A DNA stretch of 64,000 nucleotides, from contig QJPP01000455.1 of the NCBI GenBank assembly GCA_003996215.1, positions 1 through 64,000 of the forward strand, written 5' to 3'. The position numbers were made by a program, and so were the translations under genes. The stretch comes from Jaltomata sinuosa (lineage: Eukaryota > Streptophyta > Magnoliopsida > Solanales > Solanaceae). Under the pieces are notes generated by a model that saw nothing but the letters and a program-made list of their open reading frames with translations, ran no database searches and was not told the origin of the DNA. Shown here in pieces: positions 9,451-21,400 of the stretch; position 1 is the stretch's first letter; every line of letters begins with the position of its first letter.

Positions 9451-10473
9451 ACTTCCCAAGGTTATTTCACCTACAGTACATCCACTCCGCAAAATGGAGA
9501 CGTCAACAATCGTTTGGATATCTACACTCTGCTCTTTACATTACAATTTTAATTTACAGTTTTGAGCCTCAACAGGTACTTTGTAACCCCTTTTACCTGT
9601 TTTGCAGGATGACACACTACAACGTGGAACTACCTCTAAGCAGCGATTGAGGCAATGCTTGATGAGGAATACCAAACTCACAAGCCAGAGTTTCAAGACT
9701 AGCACTCCGACTCCAATTCCTGTGATCAGTTGTCCATATTTCTAAATCAGAGTACACCTGCTCTCACAAGCATCGATACCCCTTTCTCTATCTCCTAGAG
9801 TTCCCACTAGAGGATATTAAAGGGACTACCTTCATCCAGCGATTCGATGTGATCTTATGAAGATGCGAGATGCACCTAGTAGAGTCTCGTTTATGGGTGT
9901 GTTGTGCACCACATTTATAATCGGGAGACTGTGAAAGTGCACCCATTTTGAAAAGATTATTGTCATGTAGGAAATAACCTATCGTCAATTCCATAAAAAA
10001 CTCTTTCCAAGCTAAACTAAGAGACCAGTGTCAACCATGAATCATACACTGGGGCAAATTTTGAGGACTGCCTCAAAATTTACCATAATCCTCTATTCAG
10101 GACTGCAACCACCCTAATTCCCATTTCCTTAGGGATATGTAGGCAGCTCAATTTCGATCATGGCCACACCCACTCCGTTCGTGCCAAAGTCATCTTCCCC
10201 TTTACCGCAAAAAATACCAGTGGCGACATAAAACCAACGCTGGGGCAAAATTTTGAGGACCTCTCAAAATTTTTGAACTACATTGGCCTGATTCTCGTGA
10301 AACCCGAGATATGTAGGCAACTCAGAGACCAGAGTTCGGTCGAATTCATAATGACAATAACCTTTCTCTTTATAGGTACGACCTTTCCAAAAAATTGGAT
10401 TTTATTTCCAGTCGAGACAAAATTGGCTTTACGTCAACATCTTCACCCAAAGACTCTTTCATCATCTCTGTTC
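9451..10473 (+). other. Distal 3' untranslated region of the Tat/Ogre element
   Basis: Non-coding. It contains two partial ~95 bp units (about 10083-10145 and 10275-10325), two copies of an ACTGGGGCAAAwTTTTGAGGAC-like line (about 10048 and 10240), and a 53 bp stretch at 9880-9932 that matches the leader of a chromovirus-type element elsewhere in the window. Confidence 0.6.
9880..9932 (+). repeat. 53 bp segment shared with a chromovirus-type leader
   Basis: It aligns without gaps to 47203-47255, just after the PBS of the non-autonomous element at 45024-53073, with 48 of 53 bases identical by my count. The core is TTATGGGTGTGTTGTGCACC. The two host elements are of different lineages, so this piece was probably copied into one of them by template switching or insertion. 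Confidence 0.7.
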
Positions 10474-10487
10474 GAAGAGGGGCAAGT
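10474..10487 (+). other. Polypurine tract of the Tat/Ogre element
   Basis: GAAGAGGGGCAAGT lies directly before the LTR start TGTTGACACC at 10488. This is where plus-strand DNA synthesis is primed in LTR elements. Confidence 0.8.
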
Positions 10488-13400
10488 TGTTGACACCCAA
10501 TTTTGGCCCTCCTTTTTCCCATAATTAATTTTTATATGCTTCTTAATCCCGAGGATTTTTCCAAAATAATTTTCTTATTTCTATATTAATTTTTTATAAA
10601 TTTTGGCACCAATAATCATTTTTTAAAATGATTTCCTTTACTTTTTATAATAATAATATTGTATCTTATAAAATCACCCCAAAAATATTTTATAATTCAT
10701 TCTTTTCAACAAGATTTGGTATAGTAACTTTTATTTCAAACTCTAAATGAGATTTGTCGTATCGCTATAACATTTCCTAAATATTGTTCTATCAATTGAG
10801 GATTACGATTATGCGTACCAAAATTATGTTTAAGTCAACTATATAAGTATTTGAAATTAATCGGGGTGAAAGAAGGCATCGTTAAATTAATTAAGTGGAA
10901 AACGACTAGGGAAATTATTTCTTTTTTCTACAAACTAATTCATTACCTACACATGTTTGGGCCAATTTTTATACCTCTTTCTACCCAACACCTCCTAACC
11001 CACTACCCAATTCAGCCGACCCAGCCCAATACTCCCCTGACCCGGCCCAAATTCCTCAACTAAACACACCCTAACTCTTTTCTCTTCCCCACTTTCATCC
11101 AAACCAAACAAACCCCTAATCCCTTCCAACCCCAGCCGCCGACACCCCCACCCCCAGACCCTGCTGCCGCCGCCCAACCTCACCACTAAACACACCCCTA
11201 ATCTCTTCACTCTCCACTCTCTCCTCCACTTCAGCCACACCGACACCCCACCCCCCCAAAACCAGCCGACAAACCCCACCCCCAAACCCAACTGCCGCCG
11301 CCCAAAACCCCCAAAACCCGCCGGATTTTGCGGGCAAACGACGACCACACCCTCTCCCGTCACCTCACAACGTCCCTTCCCCTTTTCGGAGGCTTTTGGT
11401 AGCCTCGAAAAGGTCGCCACCGCCGGTGGCAGACCTCGGAAAAGAGGAAACCCAGCTGGCCGCCGACCGTCTACTCCACACCGCCGACCCGTCACCATCA
11501 TCTTTCAAATCGGCCTGAAAAAGGAGTAAGTTTCTTCCTTTTTTTTTTTTTCTCTGATTTTCATCATTTCTTTTGCAACTTGGCTTTCCAAGAATTCAAA
11601 TGTTGAATTCTTGGAAAGAAACCGTTGGAGCCTTAGAATTTTGGCTATAAAAGAGAACACACACACAGAAACGGGAAAAAAAAAAAGACACACACAAAAA
11701 CGAACACGAACACACACACACAGACGGACGGGCGGAAATCAAAAAAAAAAATATATCAACAGCTCACTAGAAATTGTTTCTCTGGTTGTTCATTGTTGAT
11801 TTCCATATACTCACTACTCGTTTTGCTTCCTGATTGTTTTCGTTTGCTATTCGGATAACCGGAGTCGGATTCGAAAGTCGCTAGTTTGAAACTCAACATT
11901 TGACGGCCTCAATCGCTGCCCAACACAAGGTAAATCCTATCCCGTCTAATTACTTTATGTTTAGTTTTGTGATCCATTGATTCGTGTGAGTTTGGGTTGT
12001 TCATGTTTGGCTGATTTTAGGCGTTAAAATGTGAAACGAAAATCAGTTTCTGGCCGTTTGGTTTAGCTTATGTGATTGTGAAATGTTTACAATTCAAGGT
12101 TTGGTTTAATTGTTGTAAATGGTTGGCTGTTTGGTACGAATTATTGAGCAAGATTTGAAGTAATGTAGTTGTCGGGATGTTGGTTTGTATTTAAGGTTGA
12201 TGGTGTATTGAAAGAGTATTTATAACCTTGGATTAGCTTGAAATGAACCTCAAGAGGCTTCGAGTTTTTTCCGGGTTTATACCGCTGAATGTTTAAGGAT
12301 TTTGTTGTGATCACTTGATGACTATAATAATTGTTTAGTTCGCCTTTTATAATTTTTTCGTTCCCGCAAGGTGTTGGCAGCCTTCGTTTAGCGTAAAAAG
12401 GTTTTAAAGTCTTAAAACTTTAGATTAGGATGATAAGACTACAAGTTTCAAGCCCTCAACATGGTTAACCGTTTGTTTGTAGACCTTTTGTGCTATTTGT
12501 TTCAAGATGTGGGTGCGGAAGTGGTGACTTTGAACCTTATATATGATTGAACAAGCATGGAACTTTACTATTGCAGTAGCCATAGTTGGTTTGAATGTTC
12601 TCCTTATGTGTTTTGTTGACATACATTTGCCTAAGTATCAAGAGTACCACTTAATTTGCAAAGTTGAAATTTGAGTCGTGACTCTCGCTTTTCTTCATTT
12701 AAATTTGTGTCATAGTGAAGTTGGCGGACCAATTCGTTAATTGGTTTGTCTTCATTTTTGGTTAGTTGATTAATTTCGTGTAAACCCGAAAAGTATATGT
12801 TGTTATGCTTGCATTTCTTGTAGTTCAATCTCTTAAGATAGAAAAGTTTGCAATAAGTTTTGTCATTTTTTTTTTAGTCCCAAAAATGTTGTTTAGGATA
12901 GGAATGTATATATCATGTTTATATTTTTCGGCGTTTGTAAAATATCGTGGTCTTGCTTGTAATCTAACTTTTCTTCAAAACACCTTAATCCTAGTAAAAA
13001 GTGGTTGATTTAGTGTGCATTTGTTAGAAGAAGAGGGCTGCCCGTATTTTCATTGTTTTGGTTTTAACTCGGGATCAATTTCGGGAATACTAGCTTAAGG
13101 AACTCATTATAAGCCAACGTAGTAGTTTAGTTCTCCTTTAATCTCCCGGTTATTAGTGTTATCTTTTTGAAGTGATTTGTTTCATAACTACTTTCTTTAC
13201 TTGAAATAAATAATAATAAAGTTTTATATTGCTACTTGTTGTGTACTTTGTTTTCCAATAATCGACTAGTGTTGAAAATGTTCGTTTTGCCTAAGTTCTT
13301 TTCGGATAATCATCTCATGTTAGTTCGTTTGTGCTCTAGTCAAATAAATTCGATCATTTGCTAAAAATGAAGCAAATATGGTTACATGTCGTCTTTCATA

Positions 13401-15229
13401 TATTCTTGTGTATTTACCAAATAGCATGTTTGTTTTCTTTATCACTTTATTGTTAAGTTTGGCATATTTCTATATTTTTGTAAACTTTGTTATGCAAGTT
13501 ACTAATCCTTATCACCTTTCTCTGTTTCATGTACACCCCGGAGAGTTGGAGTTCTCATTCGAAACTCAATCTCGGCCCAAATATGTTTTGGGTCGAACAA
13601 CTATTAGGAACCATCGCGGTGTTTCGGAGTCACTCACTAGGAGATTAATTCCTCCAAAGGAACTTAATATACTTAGCCCTTTATTTTCTATATGTTTTTC
13701 TTATTATTTGAATTTGTTTAACTAACCTTGTATTATTTGGATATGTGTTTTTCTTTGTGACTTCGATTAACATTTATCCTTCGGCTTACCATTTGGTTTG
13801 ATTAGGATATTTAGTTTGAAATTTTGAAAGAGTTTTCCTTCATTCCTTTAGCCTAGGCAAATATTTCTAATTTCCCTTTTAAATCCTTTAAAATTAGTGT
13901 TTAAACACTTTCAAAAATAGTAGTGATAAATGGTGAATAGTGCAGATTTTTTATTAACTAACTTAGGCTTCGTTTCAAGAAGGACTTTGTTCCAAATAAC
14001 TCGCGGTAGATTTTCAAAAGCATTAATTAGCGATTCAATTTATTTCACACCAATAGTTAGTCATTCTTAGGCTTTAAATTATAAAATGCTTTATCTAATT
14101 TAGGCAAGCCTCCTTTATATTTATTAGTAATTTATGTATTCTCTTATTCTAACACCAATATTTTACAAGTATTTTGCTATACTCTATATATATATTTTCA
14201 GATTTTCAGATTTTTGAGGCCTAAAAACACAAGGTGTATATGTCATATGCTATCTACTACAAGGTATATATATTTATATTTTTATTTACCCTTCTTCCTA
14301 TTTAAATTACACATATATTATTTTTATCACAATTACATTTCACGTACATAATATTTTCTTTCGTATTCAATGCATGTTCATTTTTTTTTTTTTACCTTAC
14401 GAATAAAAGTCTCCCTTACATGAAAACAAATAATTCTCGTTTCTCTACTCAATTTTCAAATTGTTCTTTTACATGAAATATATTTACAAAACAAATATGG
14501 TTTCCTCTTATATCTTTTTCTCTATTACCAATATATTTCTTACATACTTTTACTTATCCAAATCTTTTTTAAAATAATATACTTTTCACATGATTTCCTA
14601 TATTTTAAATATACATACGTCATCTTTACTTCCTTTTAATAAACATGTCATAAACTTTCTCAAACTTTAAGAACTACATATATTTTATTTTACAAAGGCA
14701 TATTTATTATAAATAATATCTTCATCTTTTTACATAGCTTTTAAGTATATATTTCTTATAAATCATAAAGTTTTACATACTTTAATTATTGCTATTAAAC
14801 TTTCATATATTTTGACATATACGTACATATGTTTCATCTTTTTACCATAAGTATATTTTATATTTTTGCCTATTGTAGTGGCATGTGTCATATACTTTGA
14901 GTTTTTCTTTAAATTAATAAACCATGTTTTTATCACCTTTTAGCAAATAATGAGCAAATAATTTTCCCAAATATGTTTCTAAAACTGAGTTTAAGGACTA
15001 TCTTCGGATAGGCTCTGAAGGGTGCCTAACACCTTCCCTTCGAGTAACCAAAACTCTTACTCAGAATCTCAAACGTTTTCGCAGACTAAAAACAGAGTTT
15101 TACATTAAAAATGGTTTCCTAAGTTTTCCTAAAATTTAGGTGGCGACTCTAAACCCTTTTTCCAAAACAAAGGCAGAAAGAGCCGGATGTTGCAAGCATA
15201 TTTTGGCCAGTTCAAAATAGGGCGCGACA
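10488..15229 (+). repeat. Right (3') LTR of the Tat/Ogre element, complete, 4742 bp
   Basis: Starts TGTTGACACC and ends GGGCGCGACA. The first 500 bases are AT-rich (U3). About 11000-11510 is very C-rich on the + strand (CCGCCG, CCCCCACC words), then come a TATA box at 11646 and an (AC)n run at 11661-11720. The remaining 3.4 kb is AT-rich and non-coding. The 168-codon - strand frame at 10995-11501 is a Gly-rich by-product of the C-rich strand and not a gene. LTR length of 4-5 kb is usual for Ogre-like elements. Confidence 0.92.
11646..11652 (+). promoter_or_regulatory. TATA box of the Tat/Ogre LTR
   Basis: TATAAAA in the context TTTTGGCTATAAAAGAGAAC, followed by an (AC)-rich stretch where the transcript would begin (about 11675-11685). 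It lies downstream of a C-rich block. Only sequence form supports it. Confidence 0.55.
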
Positions 15230-16146
15230 AGTATCCTTGGGTGGTTGTTGTAGGTTGGTACCCCAGACCTTGCCCGTCTTTTCTGTCCGTTTATTTCATA
15301 CTCTGATTTTAGTATTCGTGCAGTATTGTATATTACCCTTGTGGTCCTGTGTGGCCTTGTATTGACTCTGGAACATAGATGGTGGGTTATTTGGGAATTT
15401 TTGTGAGTCCTGAATAGGAAATGTTTGTGAGCCATTTTGAGCTACTCAATTGTTTGCGAGCATATCATACATGAAAAGGTTTTCCATGTATGTTTTACTA
15501 CTGATTTGACTTCGGGCCTACTATAATTGATTTTCTAAACTTTGCATGGCCCTGAGGGCCCATTTTTGGAATGTGACTTTGAAAGGGGCTTTTAAACTGA
15601 CTTTTACGAAACCTCTCAGAGTAGAGGGGATATTACGATGATTTGATTACTAATCTTCATTCTGATACTAGGCTCGGCTGGACCGTAACACTAGACATTG
15701 TTTTTTACGGATTTAGACCCGAATACGACCCGGGCACCCTGTTTAGAGATTTTGATACTTGACTTCTGTTTTAGATCGGGATACGCTTCGGGCACCCTCA
15801 ATGAGGGTTATTGAGATATGATTACTGATTTAGACCCGAATACACTTCGGCCACCTTTTGATGTGGTTTATGAGATTACTATCACTGATTTAAACTCGGA
15901 TCGAATCCAAGCACATACTACGAGATCCCAATTGTTGAGATATTTGAGTTTTGTGTTTGTATGTGGTCTACGAGTAGACCTCCATTGACCTTACCATTCC
16001 AGACCAAGTGCTACAGGCCGCCGGTGATCGGAGAGAGGAGATGTACGGCGTAGGAGAGGTACTCAAGAAATGTCCTTCCATGGATCCCGCCTTTATTAGA
16101 CCTTTAGGGCACCGAAGGGGGTAACATACGGCACTGCGATCACACT
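15230..16146 (+). repeat. Truncated LTR of a chromovirus-type family, host of the Tat/Ogre insertion
   Basis: From AAGTATCCTTGGG on, the sequence matches the reverse complement of about 19600-20560 in the solo LTR at 18472-22174: GTACCCCAGACCTTG, TTGTGGTCCTGTGTGGCCTTG, CTACGAGTAGACCTCCAT and GGGGGTAACATA occur in the same order. Similarity stops near 16146. The missing upstream half should lie left of the Tat/Ogre element, outside the window. Divergence is high, so it is an old copy. The - strand frames here are not genes. Confidence 0.75.
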
Positions 16147-17030
16147 GCGACCATATATTTTGAATCAGATTTTGAAAATCTGTCTTCAAATGAGGTGTTA
16201 ATTCCCGGTCAAAATAATGACCAATCAAAAGTTGTCAAGTGTTCAAGAAGCATTTCAATATCTAGGTTGAAGAATTTCTTGTACTTTCTAATTGTTGGGT
16301 TTCATAAAAGTAATTTACCCCGACAAATCAATCAATCCATTGTCAGGACCCACAATTCATAAAGATGTGGCAAGGCGTGGTTGAGTTTCATGACAAAAAA
16401 CTACTATGAATCTATAATATTGGAGATGGTGAAGCGAGAGAGATGAGATATGAAGAAGGAACTGTGATGAAGAGGAGAGAGAGGTTGGCGGCTGTGAAAG
16501 AGGATAGAATGAAAAATACAGGATTTTATAATGTGTAGCGATATTATTTTGAAAGTGCAAATTAAGTAATATGAAAGAAGTATTGCTATTTTATTAAATG
16601 GCTTTATTTGGGTTGATAATCAACATAAATATTCATTGTTCTTTTCACTCCTTTTTATACTTTCTATGGACTTGAAACAAATTTGCACCTCATCTTGCTC
16701 TTCTCATTTTGGTTTTCCTAATTAATTGGGCCTTGAGCTTGTCTCAGCCCAAAGTTCTCTTTTCGTCCTTAAAACTTTTGGTCCATTCGTTTATTTTACC
16801 TAACCGATAATACAATCCAACTATCTTAACAACTTGTATTACATCACTATCTTAAAACGCTATTACAAAATCAAATTAGCATAATTATATAAACAACAAG
16901 ATCAAAATATGTAGCATCTCAGGTAAGATTTAAAGAAAAAGGGATATTGGCACAAGTAAAACAAATAAATAAAAAATGAGTTGTTCCTAGCAATGATTAC
17001 TATCTAGCACTCACTCTATCTGCATTGTTA

Positions 17031-17092
17031 CTATTGTCTGATGCTCTTCTTGACCCAATTGGTGAGGGACTGCGACTTCCTTAATCTGGTAC
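17031..17092 (-). other. Possible last exon or exon relic on the - strand
   Basis: On the - strand a strong pyrimidine tract ends TTTTTTTGCAG at 17093, followed by an open stretch of about 20 codons (TRLRKSQSLTNWVKKSIRQ) to a TAG at 17031-17033. A second frame over the same bases, ending at 17000-17002, reads Ser/Arg-rich but has an in-frame TAA near its start. I do not recognise the family. It could be chance. Confidence 0.2.
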
Positions 17093-17552
17093 CTGCAAAA
17101 AAATGAATAAAGAAAAAAGAAAAAATTAGACAATCAACCAAGTATCACAAGAATAATATATAACACATGACAGATAAAAACTTTAGCGATATCAGTCAAA
17201 ATAGGAATAAAGAAGGGTTGAATAGTCTCATTGACAATATATTCTTACCGATTACAGTCCAAGAACCAAAGCAGAAATACACGTGAACCACAAATTTTTT
17301 TATTTATCTCAAGTGACTTCTTCTTCTTCTTCTTTTTTCTATTTTTTTGTTAAAAATTGACGTACCACAAACGTGAACCATTTTAAGTGAATTATATACC
17401 AAAAGACTTGAAACATCGAGGGGAGTTCATATCTAAAATTTAAAACAGTTTAGAGGAGATTTTGAGTTAGTCGGGATTGAAAGAACTTGTTTGAAGAGGT
17501 TGTATTGATGGTTGAAAGCTATTATGCTTCCATTTAGAGACTTAATCACTGG

Positions 17553-17755
17553 AAAAAAAATATCGATACACTTGTATACAATATTGATATACGTTTCTAC
17601 ACTATTTATATAATATCGATACAAGTTTGTGCACTATATATAAAATATCGATACACGTTTATACTTTATTTAGATAATTTTGATACATTACATAACTTTT
17701 ATACAATATCGATACACATTTATATACTATTTATACAATTTTGATACTATTGGTA
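17553..17755. repeat. AT-rich imperfect tandem repeat, TATCGATAC units
   Basis: Five to six units of about 35-45 bases, each with ATATCGATACA or ATTTTGATAC followed by a CTATTTATA-like line. The core TATCGATA is palindromic. Confidence 0.65.
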
Positions 17756-18392
17756 ATTTGACCTGTAAAAGATATTTCATGTACCTTGTCCAATATTTTT
17801 TCCCAAAATTCAGACATCTTTAATAGGATAAAAACTAAAAGTTATCACTGAAATAAGCGGTGAAATTTCAAAGGACAGAAAATTAAAGTTAAGAAATGAG
17901 AAGTCTTACGTTGTGATCTAATGTATGGCTATAAGCATTTAATTAGATTACAATTAATCACTCATTAACTACAAGTAAATATTTAATAAAAGGTTATTTT
18001 TATAATAGTGAAGGGCAATTTGGTATTTCAACTTTCAACTTTGGGGCTTCGTACTTTTAGAATAGTTTAGATTAGATAGATATGATTAATATTTTTGAAG
18101 ATCGACCAGAATAGACGAGGACTCAGTAAAGAAAAAAATACAACTTAAGATACAATTCACCACCATTAAGGAACAAGATAAAAGAACTCATTATAGTAGG
18201 ACTTGGAACCTTCTTGATTATGATAATAGAGATGACAAAATTTTCACTTTCATGTTCTCTACAAGAGACAGGACCCTATTAAAGAAGGTGTCATATGCAA
18301 ATATGTTTCTCCAATAATCTCTTGTTTACAAGTACCCCATTCCCAATCTAATGATTAAAAGACGGTGACGATTAAAAATTAGTAAGCTATAG

Positions 18393-18471
18393 TGATCTTG
18401 GGCGTATTTATATGCCCGTTTGCTTTGTTTACCCATGTTTTAGTCTTGTTTCGAGGGAAAAAATCATGTAT
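18393..18471 (+). repeat. Left LTR of the old element, first 79 bases
   Basis: Matches 37504-37580 (GTGATCTTGGGYRTATTTATA ... CATGTTTTAGYCTTG). It is cut by the solo LTR at 18472 and resumes at 22175; TGTAT is duplicated at both sides (18467-18471 and 22175-22179). Confidence 0.85.
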
Positions 18472-21400
18472 TATCACAATCCGATTTATCGGTCATGATG
18501 ACACCTACAACCTCCCAATAGGCGAACCAATCCCTATAGCCCGGAATGGTTAGTAATGGGCTAGTGTCTAACAAGCAAGCGGAAGAACAGTAAATAAGTG
18601 GAAGCAAGAGAACAAGATAAAGAAATAAGCAATAGGAATGCATAAGCGGAAGCTAAATCAAAATTCACGATCTGGTATCATAGTATAGGAGCCGGTACTA
18701 AGTATACATAGTACAAAGGGTCCAAAAGAATATATACATATATCTCTGAGTAATAAAGAGTACATAATATAAAAGATGGGCTAAAAGCTAAGCTCCAGTC
18801 GTCAAAAGCTCACCCTCAGTCTCGGATAGTCCAAAAAATTAGCCTGCATGAGTCTCCAACAGATCAACGGCGATGGCCCATACTAGAATCTGCACCAGAA
18901 AGATGCAGAGTGTAGTATGAGCACCAATTTCTAAGCAACGGGTACCCAGTAGGCTCATAAGCCGACTAAGCGCATATAAGATATAAAAGCAATAATATAG
19001 CAGAAAAGAAACAAGTAGTCACAAAAATAATGAATAAGTACACGGAAGCTAGCACAGAAGGATACAAGAAGAAAATAACATACTAAGCTAGCTAATAGAA
19101 ATATACATCACAGAACACAGGTGAAGGAAGGAAGAATGCAACTGGGTCCTTGCAATAACAGTATAAAAAGAGGGTTTAAGAAAAAGGCGGTATACCGATA
19201 ACCTCAAATAAAAAGAAAAGGAGGAAAGGAGGAAAGGAAAATAATGATAACATGCTCGAAAACAAGACTAACAACCAATTCATGCTAGTAATACCACTCT
19301 TAAGCCAAAAATAATCAACCGATAGCCAAAGTATAACCATCAAGTGAAACAAATGTACATAATACAACTCTCAGTTCCAGTCATCGAATGTAACCTTAAT
19401 CAGGATCAATATCGTGATAGAATAACAATAAATAAAAGTCTAACTATAGTCCCACGGACGCTCATACACCCGAGGAACATATATAAGTGAAGACAAACCC
19501 TCCGGCATCTCATACTATCGGAGCGTACATTGAGCAAACAAAAAACAAGGATGGATCCGAACATAATATGCATGATGTGATATGACATGATGAAAACAAG
19601 TGTGATAGTAGTGCCATATGTTACCCCCTCCAGTACCTAAAAGGCCCAATAGAGGCAGGATCCATGAAATGGATTCCCCCGAGTATCTCAACTCCACCAT
19701 ACACCTCCCCTCCGGCACTTACAACACGTAGCCCTTGGTATGAATCCTAAAGGTCCATGGAGGTCTACTCGTAGACCACATACTAAATCTCATAACCTCA
19801 ATATAATCGTTCGGAGTGTAGTCAGATCCAAATAAGTCACCAAATCTCAAAAATACGCTCCCAAGATTCTACCCGGGTCTAAATCAGTGAATCAAGTCTT
19901 AAAAATCTCAACAATGGTGCTCGAATATAATCGGGTCTAAAATAGTAGTAAATCAAGTCTGATGTTCGGCTTTATCGAATTAATATCATCTCGAATCACT
20001 ATCAAAGCATGTCTAGCACCACGTCTCAAACAGGTCTACTATAAGTATAAAAACAGTGATAAAATCATCTTTTTAACTCTCTTACCCAAAGAAGATCCAT
20101 GAAAATCAGTTCCTAACCTTTCATAACTATTTTTATTGAAAACGAGCCCTCGGGGCCATACAAGGTTTAGAAAATCATAAATAGTCTGCCCAAAGTCAAA
20201 ATCATAGTAAAATAGGTGGAAAACTTCTTTATATGCATGAGAATGACATGCTCAACCACAAACAGTAGCCCAATGACTCACAATTAACCTATCGGTCCTG
20301 CACAGGCTCCAATCGCTCTACAACATAGATAACAGCTCTACAAACTAATATCAATATCCTGGACTCGCGGACATTCCCAAGTAACCCACCATCTATAGTC
20401 TAGAGTCAAATACAAGGCCACACAGGACCATAAGGGTGATAGTATCAACTACAACAAATACTACAGTCATCGGAGCAAAAAAAATAAGACGGATATGAAT
20501 AAGCGGACAAGGTCTGGGGTACTTATCTAATAAATCCAACCCAAGGATGCTAATTAGTACAATTATATCCTATATACACAAGGTATAAAAGAGTTAAACC
20601 ATAAACTATCTATCGTCCGATGACAAGCTGCTAGAACGACGATGTTCAAGCCTGAACCGCTCCGAGAAGGTTCGAATAGAAGTCAAGTTATCATAAACAT
20701 AGACTACGCATTAAAAAAAGACTAACGATACCCATATTTCTATAATTATAGCTGAGTTAAAATTCAAGTCAAAAGCGGGCTAGCGGGGCCGATAATCCAA
20801 AACTAAAAATGAAAAGAGGCACGATGACCACAACAATACCAAGAGAACATGCTCCAAAATTGAGCGAATTTGGCCAAGAGAAAGGGCTCAAAATAGCCCG
20901 CTCAAGAAAACAATTAAAGATGGATTTTCTAGAATGAAACCGAAAAAGAGGAGGAATTTACTTACCATGATGAGGGAAACGAGCCTACGGAGTGAAATTC
21001 TAAAATTCACGAACAATAGAATCCAAATGAGCAGCTTCAAACAAGAGAAACCCAAGCTTTATGAACCACAACAATGGAGGTTTTTGCTTATTAAGAAGGT
21101 TTTGGGGAAGAAGGTGACTTACCAAACGAAGAGGGAAGTAAGGTTTAGCACCAAATGGATGAATTCCCCAAAGCTAATACTGAATAGGAGCAATTTGAGT
21201 TCAGAGAAAAGAGTTTGAAGTTGAGAGAAATGAGCTTAAAGGCTGAAAAATTGAGGAGAAAGAATTTCATAAAGCTGGACGCAGGCCAGCGCCATCGGCG
21301 CTGAGGTGGCATCGCGCCAAATGAGCTCCATCGCACAGAAGGGAAGGCGGCCAGGCCCTAAGGCGTCATCGCGCAGGCAAGGCACCATTGCACTGGCAAG

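Larger units (their letters stand above)
1..15229 (+). mobile_element. Tat/Ogre-type Ty3 LTR retrotransposon, pol-deleted, left end outside window
   Basis: Bases 1-928 match 14293-15229 almost base for base, so they are the ends of the two LTRs of one element. The right LTR begins TGTTGACACC at 10488, just after a purine-rich tract, and ends CA at 15229. The internal part (929-10487) starts with a tRNA-type primer-binding site and carries an extra 5' ORF, gag-protease, a pol remnant and a repeat-rich 3' region, the order known for the Tat lineage (Ogre/Retand). Reverse transcriptase, RNase H and the integrase core are missing, so the copy is non-autonomous. By eye the visible LTR parts differ by about 1% substitutions plus a few indels, so the insertion is recent. 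The right target duplication would be AGTAT at 15230-15234; its partner lies outside the window. Confidence 0.9.
16147..18392. other. AT-rich non-LTR stretch without a clear gene
   Basis: I recognise no transposon or complete gene. It holds a possible - strand last exon (17031-17092), a (TTC)n patch near 17320-17345, and an AT-rich tandem repeat at 17553-17755. It is one flank of the nested stack that follows and, with 39064-40152, one of two places where original genomic sequence may survive. Confidence 0.4.

Noticed and set aside
8987..9552. Overlapping open frames coding Arg/Ser/Pro-rich repeat proteins
   Set aside because: All frames of the tandem array are open and none shows a domain; they are by-products of the repeat unit.
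10995..11501. 168-codon - strand frame, Gly-rich
   Set aside because: It lies in the C-rich block of an LTR; its composition explains the open frame and no motif is present.
15230..20560. Large inverted repeat (15230-16146 against 19600-20560) as a foldback element
   Set aside because: The two arms are separate, diverged copies of one LTR family; the second has its own TGTAT duplication.
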